From NCBI GenBank assembly GCA_034382075.1, contig JAXMOZ010000024.1, positions 1 through 40,857 on the forward strand: 40,857 nucleotides of DNA, in the 5' to 3' direction. This document shows, in pieces, positions 32,967 through 40,814 of this stretch; the first letter of the stretch is position 1, and each line of letters opens with the position of its first letter. Below the pieces are notes generated by a model. The model was not told the DNA's origin. It did not search any database and saw only the letters and a program-made list of their open reading frames with translations. The position numbers were made by a program, and so were the translations under genes. This DNA comes from JAEULH01 sp034382075. GTDB taxonomy: Bacteria > Pseudomonadota > Alphaproteobacteria > Rhodospirillales > Defluviicoccaceae.

Positions 32967-33523
32967 GCGCCATCGACGTCGCGCTGCTGCTGTTCATGGC
33001 GCTGACGGCGCTCGCGCTGGTCAAGGTGCGCGACCTGTTCGCGGTGGTGATGCTGTCCGGGATCTTCAGCCTCACCGCCGCGGCGCTTTATGTCGTTCAG
33101 GACGCGGTCGACGTCGCTTTCACCGAGGCCTCGGTCGGCGCCGGGATCGCCACCGTCCTCGGCCTCGCCACCCTCGCGGTCACCCGCATCGAGGCGGAGA
33201 AGCCGAGCCGGACGATCGCCTGGGGGCCGCTGCTCCTCGTCATCGTCACCGGCGGCGCGCTGATCTACGGCACCCTCGACATGCCCGGGTACGGCGATCC
33301 CAACGCGCCGATCCACACCCACGTCGCTCCGCATTACCTGGAGAAGTCCGTGCCGGAAACCGGCGTCCCCAACGTCGTCACCTCGGTCTTGGCCAGCTAC
33401 CGCGGTTACGACACCTTGGGCGAGACGACCGTGGTCCTGACCGCGGCCTGCGGCGTTCTCGTGCTCCTTGGCCGCGGCCGCAGGAAGGGGCGCAGGCGCC
33501 CCGCCGAGGACCGGGCGCCGTGA
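32954..33523 (+). CDS. MrpA C-terminal/MbhD-MbhE-like subunit (DUF4040)
   Basis: About 189 residues. The first half is the DUF4040/MbhD domain: VKVRDLFAVVMLSGIFSLTA, then DAVDVAFTEASVGAGIATVL. The second half resembles MbhE, with two more helices around a polar loop (about 95-160). In ordinary Mrp operons both are the C-terminal part of the large MrpA; here they stand alone between G and B, as in Mbh-type operons. The frame opens well before 32954 but has no ATG, GTG or TTG before the first helix. GGGGGAGG lies seven bases before an ATC at 32954, which would be a rare start codon. The next ATG (32996) would cut into helix 1. Confidence 0.82.
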   Translation: MVIVGAIDVALLLFMALTALALVKVRDLFAVVMLSGIFSLTAAALYVVQDAVDVAFTEASVGAGIATVLGLATLAVTRIEAEKPSRTIAWGPLLLVIVTGGALIYGTLDMPGYGDPNAPIHTHVAPHYLEKSVPETGVPNVVTSVLASYRGYDTLGETTVVLTAACGVLVLLGRGRRKGRRRPAEDRAP

Positions 33524-33999
33524 CCCGCTTCGCCATCCTGCGCACCGCGGCGAAGCTGCTGATCCCGGCGATCATGCTGTTCGCTCTCTACGTGCAGTTC
33601 CACGGCGACTTCGGGCCCGGCGGCGGCTTCCAGGCCGGGGTCATCTTCGCCTCCGCCTTCATCCTCTACGCGCTGATCTTCGGCGTCGCCACCGCGAGGC
33701 GGGTGGCTGGGCCGAGGCTGGTGCGCACGACCCTGGCGCTCGGGGTGCTCATCTATGCCGGCACCGGCCTTGCCGGCATCCTGCTCGGCGGCAACTACCT
33801 CGACTACTCGGTCCTCGCCCACGACGCCGTACACGGCCAGCACCTCGGCATCTTCCTGATCGAGTTCGGCGTCTTCACCACCGTGTCCTCGGCGATGATG
33901 ACCATCTTCTTCATCTTCGCCGGCCAGGACATCGAGCTGGACGAGGACCCGGACGGGGAGATGGACGGCGAGCCGGCCGGCAAGAGGGCGGCGGAGTGA
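33520..33999 (+). CDS. mnhB: Mrp/Mnh antiporter subunit B
   Basis: 159 residues with four helices. HGDFGPGGGFQAGVIFASAF is the MrpB/MbhF hallmark, followed by GLAGILLGGNYLDYS and GIFLIEFGVFTTVSSAMMTI. The GTG start overlaps the upstream stop (GTGA). The acidic C-terminal tail is not conserved. Confidence 0.93.
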   Translation: MTRFAILRTAAKLLIPAIMLFALYVQFHGDFGPGGGFQAGVIFASAFILYALIFGVATARRVAGPRLVRTTLALGVLIYAGTGLAGILLGGNYLDYSVLAHDAVHGQHLGIFLIEFGVFTTVSSAMMTIFFIFAGQDIELDEDPDGEMDGEPAGKRAAE

Positions 34000-34003
34000 C
34001 GAT

Positions 34004-34369
34004 GTGACGATCACCCCGTTTCTCCCGCTGTTCAACTATTGGCTGGTCGTGGTCCTGATGATGATCGGCTTCTACGTCGTCATCGCCCAGGGCAACCTGG
34101 TCAAGAAGCTGTTCGGCCTGAACATTTTCCAGGTCGCGGTGTTCGTCTTCTACATCTCTATGGGCAAGGTGGAGGGGGGCACCGCGCCGATCATCACCGC
34201 CGGCAACCCGGTCTACACCAACCCGGTGCCGAGCGTGCTCATCCTGACCGCGATCGTCGTCGGCATCGCCACGCTGTCGCTGGGGCTGGCGCTGGTGGTC
34301 CGCATTCGCGACGCCTTCGGCACCATCGAGGAGGACGAGATCGAGGCTCAGGAGGGCGAGCCGACGTGA
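34004..34369 (+). CDS. mnhC: Mrp/Mnh antiporter subunit C (NuoK-like)
   Basis: 121 residues with three helices, homologous to NuoK. LFGLNIFQVAVFVFYISMGK and the segment with NPVPSVLILTAIVVGIATLS are diagnostic. It starts at GTG 34004 behind GGCGGAG. An ATG two bases upstream is out of frame and closes at once (ATGTGA). It overlaps the next gene by GTGA. Confidence 0.92.
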   Translation: MTITPFLPLFNYWLVVVLMMIGFYVVIAQGNLVKKLFGLNIFQVAVFVFYISMGKVEGGTAPIITAGNPVYTNPVPSVLILTAIVVGIATLSLGLALVVRIRDAFGTIEEDEIEAQEGEPT

Positions 34370-35847
34370 TCTCTCCGCACCTGCCCGTCCTCCAGGTCGT
34401 GCTGCCGCTGATCTCGGCGCCGATCTGCCTGATCCTCCGCAACGGCACGGCCGCCTGGGCCATCGCCGTGGTCATGACCTGGGGCGCGTTGGCGGGCGCC
34501 TTCATGCTGCTCGCCGAGGTTCTCGCCAACGGGCCGATCTCCTATGCCCTCGGCGGCTGGCCGGCGCCCATCGGGATCGAGTACCGGATCGACCTGCTGG
34601 GCGCCTTCGTCCTGGTGACCGTTTCGGCGATCGGCGCCATCGTCATTGTCTTTGCCCGCGCCTCGGTCGCCCGCGAGATCCCGTCCGACCGGATCTACCT
34701 GTTCTACGTAATGTATCTGTTGTGCTTCACCGGCCTGCTCGGCATCGCGGTGACCGGCGACGCCTTCAACCTGTTCGTCTTCCTCGAGATCACGTCGCTG
34801 TCCTCGTACGTGCTGATCAGCCTGGGCCGGGACCGCCGCGCGCTCACCGCCTCCTTCCGCTACCTCATCATGGGGACCATCGGCGCCACGTTTTACATCA
34901 TCGGCGTCGGCCTGATGTACATGATGACCGGCACGCTCAACATGGCCGACCTCGCCGCGCGGCTGCCGGGGCTGCTCCACCTGCGCACCATCGAGATGGC
35001 CCTGGCCTTCCTCACCGTCGGCCTGACGCTGAAGCTGGCCCTCGTCCCGGTGCACTTCTGGCTGCCCAACGCCTACACCTACGCGCCCTCGGCGGTGAGC
35101 GTGTTCCTCGCCGCGACATCGACCAAGATCGCGGTCTACGCGCTGATCCGCACGATCTACACCGTGTTCGGCGGCGCGGCGATGTTCGCGGTGATGCCGA
35201 TCGACGAGATGCTGCTGGGCTTCGGCATGCTGTCGATGATCGCGGCCTCGGTGGTCGCGATCTTCCAGGACGACGTCAAGCGCCTGCTCGCCTACTCCAG
35301 CGTCTCGCAGATCGGCTACATGGTGCTGGGCTTGAGCATCGGCACCGCCGAGGGCCTCTCCGGCAGCATCGTCCACATCTTCAATCACGCGATGATGAAG
35401 GCGCTGCTGTTCATGGCGATCGGCTGCGTCGTCTACCGGGTTGGCGCGGTCCGCTTCCACGACATCGCCGGCTTCGGCCGGCGGATGCCGATCACCGCGG
35501 CGGCGATGCTGATCGGCGGCCTCAGCCTGATCGGCGCACCGCTCACCATCGGCTTCGTCACCAAGTGGGTCCTGCTCGAGGCGGCCTTCGCCAAGGGCTG
35601 GTGGCCGGTAATGGCCGTGATCGTGGTGAGCGGCCTGCTGGCGCTGATCTACGTCTGGCGGCTGGTCGAAGTGGCCTATTTCCGCGCGCCGTCGCCGGCG
35701 GTGGCGGGCGTGGGGGAGGCGCCGCTCGGCATGCTGGCGCCCCTCGTCGTCCTCGCCGCGATCAACCTCGCCTTCGGCATCGACGGCAGCACCACCAGCG
35801 GCCTGGCGCTGCAGGCCGCCCGCGCGCTGATGGGACAGGCGCCGTGA
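34366..35847 (+). CDS. mnhD: Mrp/Mnh antiporter subunit D, first copy
   Basis: 493 residues with about 14 helices, of the NuoL/M/N antiporter family. The proton-path glutamate is in FVFLEITSLSSYVLI. Channel lysines occur in TLKLALVPVHFWLPNAYTYA and FLAATSTKIAVYAL. QDDVKRLLAYSSVSQIGYMV and FNHAMMKALLFMAIG are family motifs. The start is GTG 34366, overlapping the mnhC stop. It is the true MrpD/MbhH counterpart by its place after C. Confidence 0.92.
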   Translation: MISPHLPVLQVVLPLISAPICLILRNGTAAWAIAVVMTWGALAGAFMLLAEVLANGPISYALGGWPAPIGIEYRIDLLGAFVLVTVSAIGAIVIVFARASVAREIPSDRIYLFYVMYLLCFTGLLGIAVTGDAFNLFVFLEITSLSSYVLISLGRDRRALTASFRYLIMGTIGATFYIIGVGLMYMMTGTLNMADLAARLPGLLHLRTIEMALAFLTVGLTLKLALVPVHFWLPNAYTYAPSAVSVFLAATSTKIAVYALIRTIYTVFGGAAMFAVMPIDEMLLGFGMLSMIAASVVAIFQDDVKRLLAYSSVSQIGYMVLGLSIGTAEGLSGSIVHIFNHAMMKALLFMAIGCVVYRVGAVRFHDIAGFGRRMPITAAAMLIGGLSLIGAPLTIGFVTKWVLLEAAFAKGWWPVMAVIVVSGLLALIYVWRLVEVAYFRAPSPAVAGVGEAPLGMLAPLVVLAAINLAFGIDGSTTSGLALQAARALMGQAP

Positions 35848-37310
35848 TTTCGGCCGAGACGGCCCTGGCGGCGGCTCCGGTCATCCCGCTGGTGGGCGCG
35901 CTGCTGATCCTCGCCTGCGGCTCGCGGCCGAACCTGCGGGAGACGGTGAGCCTCGGAACCGCCGTGCTGCTGGTGGCGGTGGTTCTCGTCATCGTCGGGG
36001 ACGTGCTCGCCGGCGGAAGGCCGGCCCTGGTCACCGTCGAGATGTTGCCGGGCCTGCCACTCGCGTTTGCGGCCGAGCCCCTGGGCGCCGGGTTCGCCCT
36101 GGTCGCGAGCGGACTTTGGCTGGTCACCGGGGTCTACTCCATCGGCTACATGCGCGGCCACCACGAGGGCCACCAGACCCGCTTCTATGCCTTCTTCGCG
36201 GTGTCGCTGGCGGCGACCATGGCCGTGGCCTTCGCCGGCAACGTCATGACGCTGTTCGTCTTCTACGAGCTGCTCACGCTCGCGACCTATCCGCTCGTGA
36301 CCCACCATGGCACGCCCGAGGCGAAGCGGGCGGGGAGGGTCTACTTCGGCATCCTCATCGGCACCTCCATCGGCCTGCAACTGCCGGCCATCGCCGCGAT
36401 CTACCTGCTGGCGGGCACGCTCGACTTCACCCCCGGCGGCATCCTCGCCGGCAAGGCCGGGCCCGAGGCGGTGGCGATCCTCTACGCGATGTTCATCCTC
36501 GGCATCGCCAAGGCGGCGCTGATGCCCTTCCACCGCTGGCTGCCGGCGGCGATGGTGGCGCCGACGCCGGTCAGCGCGCTGTTGCACGCGGTTGCGGTGG
36601 TGAAGACTGGGGTCTTCGCGGTGCTCAAGATCACCGTCTACGTCTTCGGCGTCGACCTGCTACACGCGACGCCCGGCACCGGCTGGCTCATCTACGTCGC
36701 CGGCTTCACCATCGTCGCCGCGTCCACGGTCGCGTTGTTTCAGGACAACCTGAAGCGGCGGCTGGCGTACTCGACCGTCAGCCAGCTCTCCTACGTCGTC
36801 ATCGGCGCCGCCGTCCTGAACGCGCTGTCGCTGCAAGGCGCGACCCTGCAGATCGCGACGCACGCGGTGGCCAAGATCACCCTGTTCTTCGCCGCGGGCG
36901 CCATTCTGGTCGCCTCCGACAAGACCCAAGTCAGCGAGCTCGACGGCATCGGCCGGCGCATGCCCTGGACCATGGGCGCCTTCGCCGTCGCCTCGCTGTC
37001 GATGATCGGGCTGCCGCCCACCGGCGGCTTCGTCGCCAAGTGGTACCTGCTGCAGGGAGCGCTCGCCGCCGAGCAGGCGGTGGTCCTCGCCGTCCTGGTC
37101 GCGAGCACGCTGTTGAACGCCGCCTATTTCCTGCCGATCGTCTACGCGGCCTTCTTCCGGCCGCTGCCGGTGGGCGGGCGGGAGCATGGCGAGGCGCCGC
37201 TTGCTTGCGTCGGCGCCTTGACGCTCACGGCGGCGCTCAGCGTCTTCCTGTTCTTTCGCCCGGACCTACCGTTGCAGCTGGCCCAGGCCTTCGTCGCGGT
37301 GGCGCGATGA
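35844..37310 (+). CDS. Mrp-type antiporter subunit D, second copy (NuoM/MrpA-like)
   Basis: 488 residues with about 14 helices. The glutamate is in LFVFYELLTLATYPLV. AKAALMPFHRWLPAAMVAPT, VSALLHAVAVVKTGVFAVLK and QDNLKRRLAYSTVSQLSYVV are closer to NuoM and MrpA than to MrpD. It may supply the antiport channel that the missing MrpA N-terminus would provide. GTG 35844 overlaps the previous stop. It ends in an ATGA overlap. Confidence 0.9.
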   Translation: MISAETALAAAPVIPLVGALLILACGSRPNLRETVSLGTAVLLVAVVLVIVGDVLAGGRPALVTVEMLPGLPLAFAAEPLGAGFALVASGLWLVTGVYSIGYMRGHHEGHQTRFYAFFAVSLAATMAVAFAGNVMTLFVFYELLTLATYPLVTHHGTPEAKRAGRVYFGILIGTSIGLQLPAIAAIYLLAGTLDFTPGGILAGKAGPEAVAILYAMFILGIAKAALMPFHRWLPAAMVAPTPVSALLHAVAVVKTGVFAVLKITVYVFGVDLLHATPGTGWLIYVAGFTIVAASTVALFQDNLKRRLAYSTVSQLSYVVIGAAVLNALSLQGATLQIATHAVAKITLFFAAGAILVASDKTQVSELDGIGRRMPWTMGAFAVASLSMIGLPPTGGFVAKWYLLQGALAAEQAVVLAVLVASTLLNAAYFLPIVYAAFFRPLPVGGREHGEAPLACVGALTLTAALSVFLFFRPDLPLQLAQAFVAVAR

Positions 37311-37597
37311 CGGACAGGGCGGCTAACACGGCGGCTTCCCGCGGCGGGAGCGAGGGAAGCGGCGGCCCCTGGCTGACCCGGCCATCGACCATCCGCGGCC
37401 TGTGGTGGGGCGGCGGCATCCTGCTCGTCCTTCTGACCCTCGGCGACCTCGTCATCCACCGCCACACGCCGGTCGAACTGGCCGCGACCTTCGGCTTTGC
37501 CTCATGGTTCGGCTTCGCCGCCTGCGCCGCAATGGTGCTCGCGGCCAAGGTGCTGGGGGCGGTGCTGAAGCGCAGGGACGACCACTATGAGCCATAG
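37307..37597 (+). CDS. small two-helix membrane protein within the antiporter operon
   Basis: 96 residues. A Ser/Gly-rich N-terminus (about 1-27) precedes two membrane helices (about 31-49 and 60-83; GGGILLVLLTLGDLVIH and FGFASWFGFAACAAMVLAAK) and a basic C-terminus KRRDDHYEP. It starts ATGA-coupled to the upstream gene and overlaps the next by 11 bases. It has no counterpart in the standard Mrp set. Its fixed position between two antiporter-like subunits suggests an accessory subunit. Confidence 0.8.
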   Translation: MTDRAANTAASRGGSEGSGGPWLTRPSTIRGLWWGGGILLVLLTLGDLVIHRHTPVELAATFGFASWFGFAACAAMVLAAKVLGAVLKRRDDHYEP

Positions 37598-39278
37598 CCT
37601 GCCGCCGACGGCGGTGCTGTTCCTGGCGGCGCTGATCGTGCCGCTGTGCCGCGGCAACGCGCTTGCCCGCGGCCTCGTGCTGCTGTCCGCGCCGCTCGCG
37701 GCGCTGGCCCTGATCTGGACCCTGCCCGACGGCAACGTGCTCGCCTTCACCTACCTGGGGCTGCCGCTGGTGCCGCTGCGCGTCGATCCACTCGCGCGCC
37801 TCTTCGCCACCATCTTCGCGATCATGGCATTCGCCGGCGTCCTCTACGCCTTGAACCAGCGAAGCACGACCGAGCTTGCCGCCGCCTGCGTCTACGCCGG
37901 CAGCGCCATCGGCGTCGCTCTTGCCGGCGACCTGATCACGCTCTTGATCTTCTGGGAGCTGATGGCGCTGGCCTCGACCGCGATCATCTGGTCGGCGCGC
38001 TCGCCTGCGTCGTTTCGCGCCGCCGGGCGCTACCTGATGATCCACCTGCTCGGCGGGACGATCCTCACCATCGGCATCGTCGGCCACCTCCTCGTGACCG
38101 GCACCGTCGACTTCGACGCCATGCCCGACGGCGCCGCGAGCCTGCTGATCCTCGTGGGCTTCCTGATCAACGCCGCCGCCTGGCCGATCTCGGCCTGGCT
38201 TCCCGACGCCTATCCCGAGGCGTCGTGGAGCGGCACGGTGTTCCTCTCCGCCTTCACGACCAAGGCAGCCGTCTATGCCCTGCTGCGCGGCTTTCCGGGC
38301 GCGGAGATCCTCGTCGGCATCGGGCTGGTGATGATCTTCTACGGGATCATCTATGCCCTGCTCGAGAACGACATGCGCCGGATCCTCGCCTACAGCATCG
38401 TCAACCAGGTCGGGTTCATGGTGGTGGGCATCGGCATCGGCACCGAGCTGTCGCTGAACGGGGCGGCGGCGCACGCCTTCGCCCACATCATCTACAAGGC
38501 GCTGCTCTTGATGTCCGCCGGCTCGGTGCTGCTGATGACCGGCCGGCGCAAGTGCTCGGAGCTGGGCGGGCTGTTCCAGAGCATGCCGTTGACGACGCTC
38601 TGCGGCATCGTCGGCGCCCTGTCCATCTCCGCGTTCCCGCTCACCTCGGGCTTCGTCACCAAGTCGATGATCAACCAGGCCGCGGGCGATCAGGGCCTGG
38701 CGATGGCCTGGCTGCTGCTCACCGCCGGCTCCGCCGGCGTCTTCCTCCATGCCGGCATCAAGTTCCCCTGGTTCGTGTTCTTCCAGAAGGACAGCGGGCT
38801 GAGGCCGGCGGACCCGCCGTGGAACATGCGCGCGGCCATGGTCCTGTTTTCCGCGCTCTGCATCCTGATCGGGGTGTTCCCGGCGCCGCTCTACGCCATC
38901 CTGCCGTTTCCGGTCGACTACGCGCCCTACACCGCGCCCCACGTGCTGGAGATGCTGCAGCTCCTCGCCTTCTCGGGGCTCGCCTTCTTCGTCCTGTTGC
39001 CGCTGATGAAGCGGACCGAGACGATCAGCCTGGATACCGACTGGAGCTACCGGACGTTGGTTCCGGCGATCGCCAGGTTCGTGGCCCGCATCGTCGCGCC
39101 GGTGGACGCTTGGGTCCGTCGGGGGACCACGACCAGCGTGTCGCGGCTCACCGGCCAGCTCTCGCGCCACACCGGCCCCGCCGGCGCGGTCGCGCGGACG
39201 CTGACGGCCGGCAACATGGTGGTGTGGGTGATCCTGATGCTCGTCGGCTACCTGATCGCCTATTTCGCGACACGGTAG
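37587..39278 (+). CDS. Mrp-type antiporter subunit D, third copy
   Basis: 563 residues, NuoL/M/N family, about 14 core helices plus a C-terminal extension ending in an extra helix (about 540-562, NMVVWVILMLVGYLIAYF). The glutamate is in LLIFWELMALASTAIIW. AAWPISAWLPDAYPEASWSG, FLSAFTTKAAVYALLRGFPG and ENDMRRILAYSIVNQVGFMV match the family. HAFAHIIYKALLLMSAG carries the late-helix Lys. The final 30 codons are duplicated about 1.2 kb downstream. It is the last gene of the operon. Confidence 0.9.
   Translation: MSHSLPPTAVLFLAALIVPLCRGNALARGLVLLSAPLAALALIWTLPDGNVLAFTYLGLPLVPLRVDPLARLFATIFAIMAFAGVLYALNQRSTTELAAACVYAGSAIGVALAGDLITLLIFWELMALASTAIIWSARSPASFRAAGRYLMIHLLGGTILTIGIVGHLLVTGTVDFDAMPDGAASLLILVGFLINAAAWPISAWLPDAYPEASWSGTVFLSAFTTKAAVYALLRGFPGAEILVGIGLVMIFYGIIYALLENDMRRILAYSIVNQVGFMVVGIGIGTELSLNGAAAHAFAHIIYKALLLMSAGSVLLMTGRRKCSELGGLFQSMPLTTLCGIVGALSISAFPLTSGFVTKSMINQAAGDQGLAMAWLLLTAGSAGVFLHAGIKFPWFVFFQKDSGLRPADPPWNMRAAMVLFSALCILIGVFPAPLYAILPFPVDYAPYTAPHVLEMLQLLAFSGLAFFVLLPLMKRTETISLDTDWSYRTLVPAIARFVARIVAPVDAWVRRGTTTSVSRLTGQLSRHTGPAGAVARTLTAGNMVVWVILMLVGYLIAYFATR
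39192..39278 (+). repeat. 3' end of the last antiporter gene, intact member of a direct repeat
   Basis: These 87 bases encode the last helix and stop of the antiporter gene. They recur at 40387-40478 in the same orientation. Both copies run from GCGCG through GTGGTGTGGGTGATC to CGGTAG. Confidence 0.85.
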
Positions 39279-39296
39279 ACCGTGCAGATCGCCTGC

Positions 39297-40213
39297 TTAC
39301 TGCCCGGGCGGAGCGTCGGTGATGGCCGCAGGACCCTCGACGACGATCTCGGGATTGTCGCGATAAAGCTGCAGCCGGCCTTCGACATAGGCGTAGCTGC
39401 GCCGAGCGCGGATGGTCGTGCGGCCGTCGTCCTCGGCCAGGTAACGCTCGTGGACAAGGTTGACCAACGCCATCCCGTCGTCGGTTTCGATGTCGGGGAT
39501 GAGCACCTGGAAGGGCTGCGCCCGAGAGCCGATGTCGATCACCGCCCGGCGCGACCCCAGCCTGCGGAACGCCGCAAGTTCCGTGAACACGACGATCTGC
39601 TCGCCGTTTGCAGCCCGTCCGGCGATTTCAGCGTAGTCGAGGCGGGAGTTGAGGATGTCGGCGCCGCCAGCGCGCACTCGCCGATAGTCATCGATGATCG
39701 CGGCGCGCAGGGACCACCACGCCCCGAGATTTGCGTAGTTCCGCTGCTCCGAGCCATTCACCGCCACTTGGTCCCACAGGCCGCGCCGCGCCGCCTGCGC
39801 ACTGCGTTCGGCGGCCACGAAGGCTCGATGGTATTCCAGAAACCGGGCGTGCCCGTACTTGTTGAAGTAGGGGCTGTAGCCCTCCGAGATCATGTGCTCG
39901 GAAAATTCATGCCGTCGAGGTGCACCATGACGAGAAGGCGGCCGAAGTTGTCGCGGTAGCGCTGCAGGCATTCGACTACAGGCTCGTTGCCCTCGAACTC
40001 CAGCGTCACCGCCCGGCCGGGTAGGAACAGCGTGGCCGCGTACTCCGATGCCCGGCGGCCCCACGGTGTCATCGGCTTGTCGCCGCCGGGACGGGACTCT
40101 TCGGTATCCAAGGCGAGAATGCGCAGTGCTTCCGATGCGCCGTCGATCAGCACCCTCACGGTGTCGCCATCGACCGGTCGATCGACCGGCACGTCGAGTG
40201 TCGTTCCGAACAT
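39297..40213 (-). pseudogene. SNase-like (thermonuclease) gene with a frameshift
   Basis: Starting at ATG 40213 behind a G-rich Shine-Dalgarno, the first frame gives VDGDTVRVLIDG, RILALDTEESRPGG and YRDNFGRLLVMVHLDGMNF, a staphylococcal-nuclease-type fold. It then stops at 39890. The domain continues in another frame from about 39905: EFSEHMISEGYSPYFNKYGH, then RSAQAARRGLWD. A further 150 residues to 39297 form a second domain with GEQIVVFTELAAFR and QVLIPDIETDDG, possibly nucleic-acid binding. Adding one T to the TTTT run at the junction would restore a single protein of about 305 residues. It may be a decayed gene, a sequencing error or slippage. It lies between two copies of the antiporter gene tail. 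Confidence 0.7.
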
Positions 40214-40386
40214 GCAAGTCTCCCCCCCCTCCCTGCGTGCGGCACTGTGTCGCCCCCGCCGACCGGTCAGCGGCAAACTCGTTTCAGCCAGCAGCAGGGC
40301 GATCGAAGCCAAGAGGAAGCCTTGCACACCCGGTCGATCGACGCCATCGCACTTTCGCCGGAGTTGACAATCGGCGGAAGAGGCCG

Positions 40387-40478
40387 GCGCGTGAGGCTGA
40401 GGCCGGCAACATGAACATGGTGGTGTGGGTGATCCCGATGCTGGTCGGTACCTGATCGCCTGTTTCGCGGCGCGGTAG
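40387..40478 (+). pseudogene. duplicated 3' fragment of the last antiporter gene
   Basis: 92 bases matching 39192-39278, with a 6-base insertion (ATGAAC duplication next to the AACATG) and a one-base deletion that breaks the frame. Several single substitutions are present. It has no start or promoter and is not expressed as a protein. Confidence 0.85.
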
Positions 40479-40505
40479 CGCGGCTACGGCGCGTGGGACG
40501 ATCCG

Positions 40506-40640
40506 CGGCGGGATACGCCTTCGGCTATCCCGCCCTACCGCGTCCGGCCAGCCCAGCGGGGTCTCATTCAACCTGACCGCGCCCTGCTGTAACGCCGTCC
40601 ACGGCGCGTAGGGCGGGTCGAGGCGAAGCCGGACCCGCCG
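40506..40640. repeat. palindromic repeat doublet, family 2 (head-to-head)
   Basis: Unit A (40506-40538) folds as GGCGGGATA-cgccttcggc-TATCCCGCC. Unit B (40608-40640) folds with GGCGGGTC paired to GACCCGCC. They are near-identical to the units at 27968-28037 but point the other way relative to each other, with 69 bases between them. Confidence 0.8.
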
Positions 40641-40659
40641 ATGAAAGGCTTCTTTCGTT

Positions 40660-40730
40660 CGTCACCCCCGAGCTTGTTCCGGGGGTCTATATAAAAGGCG
40701 TGGATGGCCGTAACAAGTACGGCCATGACG
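40660..40730 (+). repeat. intergenic palindromic repeat, family 1, copy 2
   Basis: Same two-part layout as 3337-3433. The left half has CCCCCGAG-cttgtt-CCGGGGG-type pairing. The right half is TGGCCGTA-acaag-TACGGCCA ending CATGACG. Confidence 0.7.
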
Positions 40731-40734
40731 CTTG

Positions 40735-40783
40735 TAGGTAGCACACGATCTGTCCGGTCTAGGTAGCACACGATCTGTCCGGT
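40735..40783 (+). repeat. two tandem 24-bp repeats at a probable IS end
   Basis: Two identical 24-base units (40735-40758 and 40760-40783) begin TAGGTA and contain GCACACGATCTGTCCGGT; one base separates them. They lie directly before a transposase-like start and probably mark the terminal region of an insertion sequence. Confidence 0.65.
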
Positions 40784-40814
40784 GAAGCTCTGCTCCTCTG
40801 GAGGAGGGGAGCGG

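Noticed and set aside
34348..35460. 370-codon minus-strand frame opposite mnhD
   Set aside because: His/Asp/Gln-rich shadow of a membrane protein gene.
36116..37597. Long plus-strand frame overlapping the second MrpD-like gene
   Set aside because: Only its last 97 codons (from 37307) look like protein; the rest is the neighbour read out of frame.
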